Source: Quillaja saponaria
Lineage: Eukaryota; Streptophyta; Magnoliopsida; Fabales; Quillajaceae
DNA: 64,000 nt
Direction of reading: 5' to 3'
Assembly (NCBI GenBank): GCA_029379385.1
Contig: CM055608.1
Coordinates: 24,302,350-24,366,349 of the forward strand
The position numbers were made by a program, and so were the translations under genes. Below, in pieces: positions 11,701-24,087 of the stretch. The notes beneath the pieces were generated by a model, which saw only the letters and a list, made by a program, of their open reading frames with translations, did not search any database and had not been told where the DNA came from. Each line of letters opens with the position of its first letter. The first letter of the stretch is position 1.

Positions 11701-14700
11701 AGGGAGAAACAGAGAGGCTTTGCGTATCTTTTCATTAACATTTCAGATGCTTTACAAAACAATGAATCCCAACCTTTATACACGTTTACTCCTTCTAACA
11801 ATCTAACAGACTCCAACTAATCATCTGACTAGACACTGACTAGGATAACAAACTAACTAAATCAGTTGCCAGCTCCAGTAAATGAAACGCTACGTATTTG
11901 AAGTCTCTGGACTTGGGCTTGATGTGTTGATAGCCTGGTATGTTATAACCCGAAATCAAAACGTAACAACCCATATCACAACTCTTGTTAACATGAAAGT
12001 TTCGCCAAGACAAGAAAACAATCCAAGAAATTTTAAATAAATTGCTGAATCACGTTTCTACTATCAGTCTTTTAAGTTTGATAACATTATTGGGCTTGGG
12101 CACATCTTTTATCCACTTAAGCTCTTGGGATAGTTTAAATGATGCCATACTGAAAGGAAACATAGGGTAAAATCTCTAATACAATTAGGGCTGTCAACGA
12201 GCTGAGCTTGAGCCGAGCTTTGGCAAAACTCGGCTCGGCTCATCTCATTTTAGGCGAGCTCGAGCTCGTAATCAAATATTCAAACTCCGCTTGGCTCGTT
12301 AAGGGCTCGGGAAGATTTTTTGAAAATTATAAAAAAAATTTGTAAGCAAGGAGAGCTGAACGCAAGACCACTTAGTGAGTATTTGTGCAAATTACCACTA
12401 AATCAAGCAACAATTTACGTTAGTTTTTTGTATATAAATAGATTTATTATAAATGTATATATAAATAATAAAAAAATTATTAAATAATATTAAACGAGTT
12501 ATGAGCTCACAAGTCGAGCTTTATAAAAATTGAGCTTAGATCGTTTCACTAAACGAGCTTAAAATAAAGCTCAAGATCAGCTCATTTAAAAAATGAGTCA
12601 AACTTGATCCGAGCCATTAACAAGTAGCTCACGAGCTAACTCGACTCATTGCCACCCCTAGATACAATCCCATTTGGGTAATCATAAAGTTTCCTAGGAA
12701 AATAGTTATAGAAAGTCCTATATAGGCATTAGGAAAACCCTTAACCAAAGAGGTAAACTGGTAGAGTATCCCTCAAGAAACTAATTAAACAAAGACAATC
12801 CCGAAAATTATAAGAAAATCTATATAATAAAATTCCTAAATTAAGAATGGTAATTATTAGAGTGTAAATATAGATAGCTTAGTTAGTGGGTCCATTTCCT
12901 TATTTATGTATAGTTGACTTACTTTTATTCCACACAAACTTGTATTCCACATTTATTTCTACTCCACACAATCTTGTAGTATAAATATATTATCTTGGTA
13001 CTGAGGAATTCTCATCTAATTCATTAAAACACTTTGGGTATCTCTCTTTTAAGTCTTACATGATATCAGAGCTTAGGGAGAAAAACCCTAATTTTTATTT
13101 TCTGCCGTGTCTCTTTCTAGCGTCTTTTTCTACTGTTGCATTTCATTTCAGCAGTACGATCAAATTCAAGGTCTGGTTATTTCAACTACTATTCATCAGT
13201 ACTGTTCATATACACTATTCATCATTGTGTCTACCTCTGAAAAATCTAAAATCGGTATGTCAAAACCTAATACTTTTACCTCTGTATTTTCTGGATCCCC
13301 TGTTATTACTACTGAGAAATTGAATAGATCTAGTTATTTATCTTAGGTTGCATCTATTGAGTTATGATTTTTAGGACAGGGATATGAAAATCATCTCATG
13401 AAATCATTGGCCGATATTCCAACCCCTAAACAACCTAATTAGAAAAAGATCAATGCCCAATTATATAGTTTACTCTATGCATCCCTTAAACCTTCTATAT
13501 TACATATTTTCTGGGCATATAAGACATGTTTTGAATTGTAGAAACAGGCCAAAGGTTTATACACTAATGATATCCAACTTTTTTATATTGTGGTTTCTAA
13601 TCTGTTGAATCTAAACTAGGTTGATCAGGATTTGTCCACTTATTTGGGCAAGATTCAGGATGTCAAAGCTGAATTTGTTGAAATATTACCTTTTACCACT
13701 AATCTGGTTGACCAAGATGTTAAAATTTTGAGTAAGGGAGTACACAGTGAGCCTCCATAACAAAAACTACTTATTATATAAATACAGTATGTGTGGGGAG
13801 ACATTATTTATATGGTAATGGGAGATATATGACATAAGCCATACAGAGCTCCTAAAAGAGATAGTATTAGAAGACTCTCAATATGAAACTTTAATTCTTA
13901 ATCATTAATATATTTCCTTCTTGTTGTTACAAATCAATGACTCAAGATTCACTTATGTAGAGATGCCTAGAACTCTAGAATTCTCTTAACACTAATTACA
14001 TTCATTGGACTCAATCATGCATACACACCACTAGATACATTCATCACACATAGCTACATATATTCCCCACATATAACTAGATACACTTAATAGTTCATAC
14101 ACTTTGTCTTTCCTAGGCTCCACATTCAAATCCTCAAAATTATGAATTGCCATATTTCCAACACTCCCTCTTAATTCATAATTTTCCTCTATAACTTTTC
14201 ATTAAACCACCATTCTTGAATTTTCTCTTTGCTTGCTTCTTCTATTGTCAACTTCTTATGATTTTTTTCCTTCATCTCCATGCTTGCACTATTCATTATT
14301 TTTCACTTTTGCTGGCAATATTTTTTCTTGATCAGTTGATGGCTGTATTTTTTCTTGATCAATTTTCAGATGATACACTCTAATTTCTTTTTCTCCTTTT
14401 TCATCTTGCTCACTACTTTTATATTGACCAACATTTTCTTTGTCGGTTGCGGCCTTTCTTCATGACTATTTTGTCGATCATTTTAGGAAATTTCTCTCTT
14501 TCTTGATCTAATCGTGCTTGTAGAGTAACCTTCATGATACTCTTTCAGATGCACTATTTTGATGTCTTGTCATAATGATTGTAGAGTCATTGTCATTCTT
14601 TCAAAGGCACTATTATGTGGTCTTAATGATAGTGCTTGTAGAGTCATCGCCACTCTCTCAGAGGCACTATTATGTTGTCTTGGTGATAGTGATTGTAGAT

Positions 14701-17700
14701 TCATCGTCACTCTCTCAGATGCACTATTATATTGTCTTAGTGATAGTGCTTACAGAGTCATCGTCACTCTCTTAGAGGCACTATTCTTTTTGGCAGGCAC
14801 TGCTTGCCTCAAATGTTTTCTTTGAGTTTGCCATTGCTTATAACAATAGACGATCATTTTCCTTACACGCTTTTAATGCACTTCAAAACTTGTATGCCAA
14901 CAAACATTCTTTCATCATGCCTTTGAATAGTAGAAACTTTTTTTCAACGCCTCATTAAATCGCAACTGCTTTGATATCATGTTGAAATTTTGAGTATGGG
15001 AGTGCATAGTGGAGCCTACATAATAAAAACTACTTATTATATAAATACAAGTGTGTATGGTGAGACATTATTTATATGGTAATGAGAGATTTATGGCATA
15101 AGCCATACAGAGCTCCTAAAAATATGGTATTAGAAGACTCTTAATATGAAACTTTAATTCTTAATCTTTAATATATTTCCGTCTTGTTAAAAATCAACGA
15201 CTTAAGACTCACTTCTATAGAGATGCCAAGAACTCTAGAATTCCCTTAACATTAATTACATTCATTGGACTCAATCATGCACACATATCACTAGATACAT
15301 TCATCACACATAACTACATACATTCACCATATATAACTAGATACACTTAACTTAATAGCTCATGCATTTTGTCTTTCCTAGGCTCTACATTCAATTCCTC
15401 AAAAATATGAATTACCACAATTTCCAACACAAGAGGCACAAAGGGACAAGCTATTCATGATTCTCACTCTATATGGCCTTCGAGCTAATATTGATCCAGC
15501 TTATGATAATAACACATGTTGAGAATCCATATCTTGATTTCTCGATCTTGATCTCCTACTCTAGTACTCGTGGAAGTCAGGGTCAATGGAGTCGGGGTCA
15601 TGGACGTTCCCAGTGTACTTATTGTAACAGGATAGGTCATACCAGGAAAATATATTACCAACTGATTAGTTATCCAAGTCCTAATGCTAACATTGTTCAG
15701 TCCGCAAATTCACTTGAAGTTTCACCATCTAAAACTTAATGTCTCATTATCAGTGACTGAATATGATAAGTTCCTACAGAATCAGGCTACCCATCAATCT
15801 TCTCATGGTAACTATGTCACCTGCCTCTTTTAGACCTCTTCTGACACTTGGGTTCTTGATTCTGTTGCCTCTAATCACATATCCAGTAACCCTAAACTTT
15901 TTTCTAGTATTAGTAATCCACCTTCACTTTCTACTATCACTATATCTAATGGTTCCACAACCATTGCTAAAGGTATAGGTCAAGCTACACCATTATCTTC
16001 TTTGTTTTTAAAGTCTGTGTTTTATGTCCCAAAATGTTTGTTCAGTCTGATTTATGTTCGTCAATTAACTCGTTCTCTCAATTGTTCTGTCATTTTTATT
16101 AATGATTCCTTTATTATACAAGACTGATGTACGGGATGAACGATTGGCACAGGGTGTAAGTCACAGAGCCTCTACCATCTTACCCCACTACCTACATCTT
16201 TAGTGACTTGCTCTACATATATGTCACATATTCTCATTCACAGTTGGTTAGGACATCCTAGTCTATCCAAGCTTTAGAAGATGGTTCCTCGTTTGTCATC
16301 TTTAAATTGTAAGTCATATCAGCTTAGCAAGCACACATGTGCTTCGTTTCCAAAGCATAGTCATTTTAGAGCAGAATCTTCCTTTCATCTTGTTCATACT
16401 GACGTGTCAATTTATCTTTGGGATTTCAGTATATTGTAACTTTTATTGATGACTATTCTCCTTGCACGTGGTTATTTTTAATAAAAAATCGTTTTGAGTT
16501 ATTTTACATATTCCAATAGTTTTGTGCTGAAATTAAAACACAATTTGGTGTTTCCATCCATATTCTGCATAGTGATAATGAACGTGAATACTTTTCTACA
16601 ACATTTCAACACTTTATGATATCTCAAGGTATGCTACATCAATTATCTTATTCTCACACCCCTCAACAAAATAGAGTTGCTAAGCGCAAAAACAAACATT
16701 TAATTGAAACAGCTCTCACTTTATTACTTCATAATTATGTTCCACTTTGGTTTTGGGGTGATGCTATACTTACTGCAGGCTACCTTATTAATCGCATGAC
16801 ATCTTCCACATTGCATAATAAAATTCCGTATTCCATCATCTTTCCTAATCATCCCTTATATTCACCTCTACTTTGTATCCTTAGTTGCATTTGTTTTGTT
16901 CATGATCTAACATATGAGCAGAATAAACTCTCTTCCAAATAATCAAGTAGCGTCTTCTTGGGTTATTCTCAGTCTTCAAAAAAGGTATAAATGTTACTCT
17001 CTATATAAGAATTGTTACTTTACCTCCGTTGATGTCACATTTTTTGAAAAATCTTCATTCTTTTTCTCAACTACTCCTAAGTCACCTCTAATCTCTGAGG
17101 CTCTTTTGGTTCCTTATCTTGGACCATATAAACTTACACCATTTGCACCACTACCTGAATTTTTTACCTCATCCGAAAGTCCTTTTCAGGTTTATCATCG
17201 TTGTTCTTAGCCTTATCCTCTAGGCAGACACTATTGATGTACCTGATGACTCACCTTCTATACCAACACTTTACCGTGCCTCGGATCCTACTTTGCTATA
17301 TATTTTACGAAGAGGTACTCGTTCAACTCTTAATCCTTATCTATTTATACATTTTTGAGTTATTATCTTTTATCTTCACCATATTATGAATTTGTATCAT
17401 CTTTGTCTTCTATTTCTGTTCCAAAGTCCACCAGTGATGCTCTTGCTCATCTCGGGTAGTGGCAGACCATGGTTGATGAAATGAACACCTTACATAATAA
17501 TGGTACTTGGGAACTGATCTCTTTACCTTATGGCAAGTCCACTGTTGGATGTAAATGGGTATACACCGTGAAAGTTCATCCTGATGGTTTTGTTGATTGC
17601 TTAAAGGCTAGATTGATAGCAAAAGGCTAATCTTAGGTCTATGGTATGGATTATTTAGAAACTTTCTCTTCCATACCTAAAATTTCTTCTGTCAGGGTCT

Positions 17701-20700
17701 TCATATCTCTAGCTGCTATTTCTGATTGGCCACTCCATCAATTGGACATCAAAAATACTTTCTTACATGGTGACCTTGATGAAGAAGTTTTTATGGAGCA
17801 ACCACCTGGTTTTGTTACTCAAGGTGAGTCAGGTATGGTGTGTCTATTGAAAAAGTCTCTATATGGCTTAAAGCAATCTCCCAGAGCTTGTTTTGGTAGA
17901 TTTAGTGAAATTGTTCTTGGTTTTTGCCTTCAGAGGTATACTATTGATCACTCGATTTTCTACAAACATAAATCTAATGGCATAATTCTTTTGATTGTAT
18001 ATGTGGATGATATTGTAATTAAGGTGATGATAACCATGAGATTCAGCAATCGAAATTATTCATACAATCCAAGTTTCAAACTAAGGACTTAGGACAGTTA
18101 AAATACTTTTTGAGCATTGAGGTTGCGAGATCACAATTGAGAATTTGTTTTTCTCAAAGAGAGTAATGTCTGGATGTCTTGAGTGATACTATGTTGGATT
18201 CAAAACCTATGGACACTCCTATGGATCCCAATACTAAACTTATACCAGATGAAAGGGAGCTACTAATAAATGCTAAGTAATAAAGACGTCTTGTCGATAA
18301 GCTAAATTATCTCACAGTCACTAGACCAGATATTGCTTTTTCAATTAGTGTGGTTAACTAATTTTTTTCTCATCCTCGAACATCTCCTTAGAATGCTGTT
18401 ATTCATATCCTAAGATACCTTAAAATTGTACCAGAAATGGATTGCTATATAAGAACCATGGGCACGCTCTAGTTCAAGGACATGGTCATGGTCATACATT
18501 AGTTCAAAAACATTATTCTACTCTAGTTTAAGGTTTTAGCGATGCTAATTAGGCAGGCTTTCTATTTGATAGAAAATCTATTACAGGATACTGTATATTT
18601 CTGGGAGAAAATCTTATTTCATAGAAAAGCAAAAAACAGACTGTTATTGCAAGATCCAGTGCTGAAACTCATACCACTGCTGAGTTAGTTTGGCTGAAAA
18701 ATCTATTAGAAGAACTTGGATTTCAGCACTCACAACCAAGGTTGTCAAGATCGAGATCTTAAACATGATTGTTGAGGGAGAGCAAGATCGACTCGTAAGA
18801 TCGAATCAGTAGAATCGGAAGATCTTACAAATTTTGAAAAATAGTTATTAGAATATATATCTATGTACATAATTTATTGTAAATATATGTATTTTATTAT
18901 AAACAAGCACAATTTGTATAAAGCTTCAACTATATTTTTTTTCTAAAGCAAAATATTCACCAATTTTATCAATAAGATAAAATAAAGTACAAACATAAAA
19001 CATCCAATACAAACATCAAATTTATAACATTAATTTCATAAACATGTAATCCAAACATAAGTTCATAAACAAAATATCTATACAAAGATACTTAATACCA
19101 CAAAATTAAAATTCCAATTTGCATAATTTAGTCTAAACCAAAATTAGTCCCTTCTTCATAAATATCACAATTATCTTCTTCATCAGCATAGCTTTCTCCA
19201 TCATCATCTCCATTGCTAACATCATCATCACTATTGTCATTGTCATAATTACCATCTTCGTTGTCAATGGGTTTTCCACCTTCATCACTATCAACACTCA
19301 TGACTTCATCAACTTCACCACCTACAACACCAACATCATCCTCTCCATCTTCATCTTCATCTAATGGAACATCTAAATCAATCACATCATCATTGGCATT
19401 AGAAGAACCATCAAGAACACTTAGCCATTCATTTGATGAAGAATCTACAAGATCTTCTTTTAGAGTTATCCATTCATCATCTGAGGAGAGATCATCCAAT
19501 TTCAAGCTTGGGCCCAAATAATTTTTGGTTTGCCTTTCATTCAACTTGTAATTGTACATGACAAAAACTAAGTCATTCATTTTATTTTGATGCAAACGGT
19601 TCCTTTTCTTTGTATGCACCTAAAAAAGTAGTAAATTATTTATAAAAGATCAATACTAGAAACAAGAATTATAAAAATAAAAAAAAAATAATAGATACTA
19701 TCAACTTATATTTATCATCTTAAATGCACTCCAATTACGTTCACATCCAGAAGAACTACAAGTCAAGCTTAAGATCCGAATAGCAAACCTTTGTAACTTA
19801 GGGCATTCGTCTCCATAAGAATCCCACCATTCAGCTGGAGTTTTTTTTCTTCCTTATTGCCTTTGCAGTTAAGATTCCAAATAATCCTCTAACATTTTTG
19901 AACTCTTCAAGTTGCAAATTAATTGTATTTCTCTCATTTGAATCTTGAACCAATCTCTCTAAGCAACCATAAAGTTCACATTTAACTTCATAATCAGCTT
20001 TGAAGTTAGGACTATAATGATATTGAGGATTTAAGTAATAAGATGCAGCATGCAAAGGCCTATGAAGCTGCATCTCCCATCTCCTATCAATAATGCTCCA
20101 AATAGGCTCATACCTATAAAGGTTAATTAGAAATTTAGGATTAGTTTATACAAAAAATAATATGAAATATGTGAAGTTACTACTTACTAGTTTAAAGAAA
20201 CAAAAGCTAACCTCTTTTTAACATTGCCAAAATTCAATTGTATTTTTTCTTTTGTCCGGTCCATTTCTTCATAAATAAATCTCATAGCCAGTTTTCTTTT
20301 TGAATCCTGCTAACCTGAGTACCTTGATAAGAGGATTAGCAGCCTTAAGACATTCAACAACTTTTTTCCAAAAGTCATTGTTTAGAATAGTGCTTGCAAC
20401 TTTCTTTCCTTTTTCTGTGTTTGAAAAAGTGTTTGCTTTCCACTTTTGAGAAGAAAACATTCTTATCAATGCTACTTTTAATTCAATAAGACACCCCAAA
20501 GTCAAGTATGAAATAGCAAACCGGGTCGCAATAAATCTAATTAAATCTCTCCCTTTGGTGAAACTCCTCAACATAACAATGAGCATGTTTCTTCCATATC
20601 AAATGAATGCAATGTGCTGCATTTTCAATCTTTTTGCAAAATCCTCCAATATCAAATCAATGCAGTGTGCTGTACATGATATCTAATATAAGCTCTTTCT

Positions 20701-23700
20701 TTTTTCCATCAACATTTCACCAAGCTGCTTTGTAGTTTGCTGCATTATAAGTAATCACCTGCACCACATCCTACTTCCCAATCTTCTCCACAACATCATC
20801 TAAAATCTCAAAAACTTTGAAGGATAGTTTTAAAGAAGTCTGATGTATCCACTAATGATAAAACTATAGTCCCTTTTGGACTATTAACCAAGAAATTGTA
20901 TATACAATGTCGTTTCCTATCCATCCAACCATCAGACATTATAGAACATTCTGTTTTTTTCCATTCTAGTTTGTACTCCTCAAGAAGATCCATGGTTTTA
21001 CTTACTTCTATCTTCAAGAATTTTTCCCTCAATTCATGATAAGAGGGACCTTTAAGCCCACAGCCATACCTCTCAATTGCTTCTAACATTTCAACAAATT
21101 TATGATTTTTCACATAATTAAAAGGGATAGCACTTGTGTAGAAAAATTGAGCTATCTTCAAATATGCTTCTTCTCGCAAATCTTTTTTGACCCATTGATT
21201 CATTGTTGTTTGTGTTTTGTTTCTTCCAACCCTACTAGAATTTTGCACAAAATATCTCTTAATTTCTTTCCATTTCCTTTTACTTATTCGCAAAATTTCT
21301 ACCTCTTCCATATTATCACCTTTACTATCTTCTAAAATTCTCTTTTTCTTCACTTTTTTCACTTCTAATTTATCCAAGACAACTCTCATTTTATTTTCCA
21401 CATCATCAGGAACACTCACACATGCCATTGTATCTTCTCCCGTGCTTGCAAGATGGTGCTTGAACCTAAAAATTCCACCTGTTACAATCTTTGAGCAATA
21501 TTTGCATTTCACTTTTCTCTTTTTCCCTTCAACTAGGATACTATATTCTCAACCCATATCAATTCTACCTTCCAGAGCATTTTTTCTACTCTTAGAAGAA
21601 CCAGAAGGAGGCATTTTCCTTTAAAACAAGAAGTCATCATCAAATCAAATGCACCATCATCAAATTAGCAATCAAGTAATAAATAATTTTTATCCAACAA
21701 AACAAAATTAAAATGAAATAAAGAACAACAAAAACAAAAGCAAATATCCAAACCATGAGAACATAAGCTTAAGCAAGGATCAACACAAACTATATGCAGC
21801 CACCACAATACAACAAGTCAACAATACTATGGAGCATAAGCTTAGTTTTTTTTAAAAGCATTTGTAGATGTTTTTAAATTTAATTTTTTTGAAAGAATGC
21901 TTGATATAATTGCTAAATTCAATGGATAAATTAGATGATATAACCATTTGTGTTATGCAAAGCTTGCTAGACGCCTAGACTTTTAAGAAGGGCACTTTCT
22001 AAAATAATGATTTCAATTTAATAGCAATATACATGATAATGATAAAATAACATTTTGAATAAGAAGTGAAAATGACCAATTAGATGATATAACCATCTGA
22101 TACATATATAAATTATAATACATTGTATATGTCAAATGGTGTCAAATGGTACATTACATTTACATATTACACAAATATATATATATATATTTCAATATTA
22201 TTACCATGATAATCCCCAATTAGCTAGAAAGTAATTTAAAAGATGAAATAATCATTAATACATTATACATATCTAATAATACACTAAATATGTAACTAGT
22301 ACACCTTATATTTCATTTACATATTATACAAATTGTCTTCTTTTTTTTTTTTTTCAATATTATTACATATTTACATGATAATCTCCATTAGCCAGAAAAA
22401 AAAAAAAAAAATACCTTCTTCATTAAAACTGGAAGTCTGAAACTCCACTTGCAGGTCGAGCTCGAGCCCATTCTTTTCTTGCTCTGCAGAGGCAACAGAA
22501 AACCAAATCACACTCTAATTGCAAGTTTAGCTACCGGTATTGCTTCGCAACTTCGATCTGTGAGTTCTGGCTGATCTCCTTGCTTTGAGAGATGAAGATG
22601 GGATGAGTAAGAGGTCTACGGTTTGCCTTCTGCCTTCTAAGCTTCAAGGGTTCGACAAAAGAAAAGGGTTCAATTCCAAAATACCTATCTTACCTTTGAA
22701 ATCGATTCGAGTCTCTGAAGCCCAATTAAAAATTCGACCTATGTGGCTTTCTGGAGAATCGTTCAAACTCGCCACAAACTCGCGATTTCACGATCTTGCT
22801 TCCGTGTTTTGAAGACAGCGATCTTGCTGTTGTGAGAACTTGGAGTGCTGGCTTCAAATTGTAAGATCATACAATCTTACGTTCCAAAGCGCAATCTTGA
22901 CAACATTGCTCACAGCCTATGGAGTTAGTATGTGATTATCAAACTGCATTACATATTACCTCAAATCCAGTCTTTCATGAACAAACAAAACATAAAGAGG
23001 TTGACTGTCATTTTGTTCGTAAGAAGCTTATAGATAATACAATCAAGACCACATATGCAAAATCTAAATATCAGTTAGCAGATTTATTCACTAAGTCTTT
23101 GGCGAGAAATCGGCTGTGATATCTATGCAACAAGGTTAGAACATATAATCTCTATGCTCCAACTCGAGGAGGAGTATTAGAGTGTAAATATAGATAACTT
23201 AGTTAGTGAGTCAATTTTCTTATTTATAATTTTTCTTATTTATGTATAGTTAACTTACTTGTACTTCACACAATCTTGTAGTATAAATATATTATCTTGG
23301 TATGAGAAATTCTCATCCAATCCATCAAAACACTTTGGGTATCTCTCTTTTAGGTCTTACAGTAATCAATCATTCCTAACTAATGAACATCCTTAATCCA
23401 ACTACTAAAACAAAAATTAAATTTCCAACTATCCTGCAAGAACTAACTTTGAATATATACTCGAAACACTTCATCATCTCACCTCATCAATCAAAACAAA
23501 ATCAGAAAAATACGCTCATATGTGCTAATGAAGACTTTCAGTACTAGGTGGAGAATCTTTCCTAATTCTGATCAGTAATTTCCTTGTAGCTTTGAGCAAG
23601 TTTCCCTGCTAGTTTCTTTCTGAATGAAAGAATTTTTTAATCTTAAAAGGGAAAAAAAAAATATGAAAGCAATATTATTTTTGAGAATCAACTACACAAA

Positions 23701-24056
23701 TCAAGCATCATTGACTTCTAAAAACCAAGTTTCTAGACTAATATAAAATCTATGTACAAGTAAAATGTTTGTAGGCCCTGTTTTAGCCTCTAGCTCAATA
23801 TTCTGCAATTTTAAATTTCAATCCTTCAGGGTTTAGATTGCAACAAAGATTTGAACTAAAATGAATAGGCATCAGATTAAAATCATAGATATATAAAATT
23901 CTTGGTTATACTGAATAGTGATTACTAGTCATTCATAATAGTAAACATACATAATAAATTTTCAATAGTCATAGTTTCTAGTTGATGAAAAATTAGAATT
24001 TTAGCACAAAAGACCTCCCCAAAAGTATAATATGTAACAACTTTATATAGCTTATC

Positions 24057-24087
<31 letters not shown>

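Larger units (their letters stand above)
18737..22908 (-). mobile_element. hAT-superfamily DNA transposon inserted in copia-1 RNase H
   Basis: 4,172 bp with short terminal inverted repeats: CAAGGTTGTCAAGATCG at the left, and CAATGTTGTCAAGATTGCG when the right end is read in reverse. The flanking 8-bp target duplication is ctcacaac (18729-18736) and ctcacagc (22909-22916), one mismatch. Removing the element rejoins the copia RNase H reading frame around the target site. The minus strand carries a degenerate hAT transposase. Both ends are dense in AAGATC/GATCTT motifs, which look like subterminal transposase-binding repeats. It inserted after copia-1. Confidence 0.93.
13061..23119 (+). pseudogene. 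Degenerate copia-1 gag-pol polyprotein
   Basis: Broken copia-order domains on the plus strand. Gag remnants run from about 13260 to 13717 and resume at 15435. A gag zinc knuckle near 15627 reads [15 protein letters not shown], so its last cysteine is lost. Integrase fragments include [13 protein letters not shown] near 16650. The reverse transcriptase (about 17490-18100) shows [27 protein letters not shown] and the catalytic YVDD near 18000. RNase H is split: the first part ends near 18728, and the rest, [10 protein letters not shown] and [12 protein letters not shown], is at 22917-23119. Many stops and frameshifts plus two insertions make it non-functional. Confidence 0.9.
12855..23361 (+). 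mobile_element. Ty1-copia LTR retrotransposon (copia-1), with two nested insertions
   Basis: A 10.5-kb span flanked by a perfect 5-bp target duplication GTAAT (12850-12854 and 23362-23366). The LTRs are 12855-13060 and 23175-23361. The primer-binding site tgatatcagagc follows the 5' LTR directly at 13061, and a purine tract (gaggaggag) precedes the 3' LTR. Without the two nested insertions the element is about 4.6 kb, normal for Ty1-copia. It lies in the large SCAB intron, antisense to the host gene. The LTRs differ by substitutions and by small duplications (one near 12940-12980 and one near 23215-23245), and the coding region is full of stops, so it is old and cannot encode active proteins. 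Confidence 0.93.

Noticed and set aside
14559..14825. 88-codon repetitive protein with a 19-residue period
   Set aside because: Produced by a 57-bp tandem repeat inside a non-coding LTR element and antisense to that element. Kept only as a repeat finding.
19261..19521. Plus-strand 86-codon Ser/Thr/Pro-rich frame
   Set aside because: Antisense shadow of the acidic hAT tail.
12855..23361. Endogenous pararetrovirus or viral insertion
   Set aside because: LTRs, primer site, 5-bp target duplication and integrase-before-reverse-transcriptase order are Ty1-copia. No movement or coat protein is seen.
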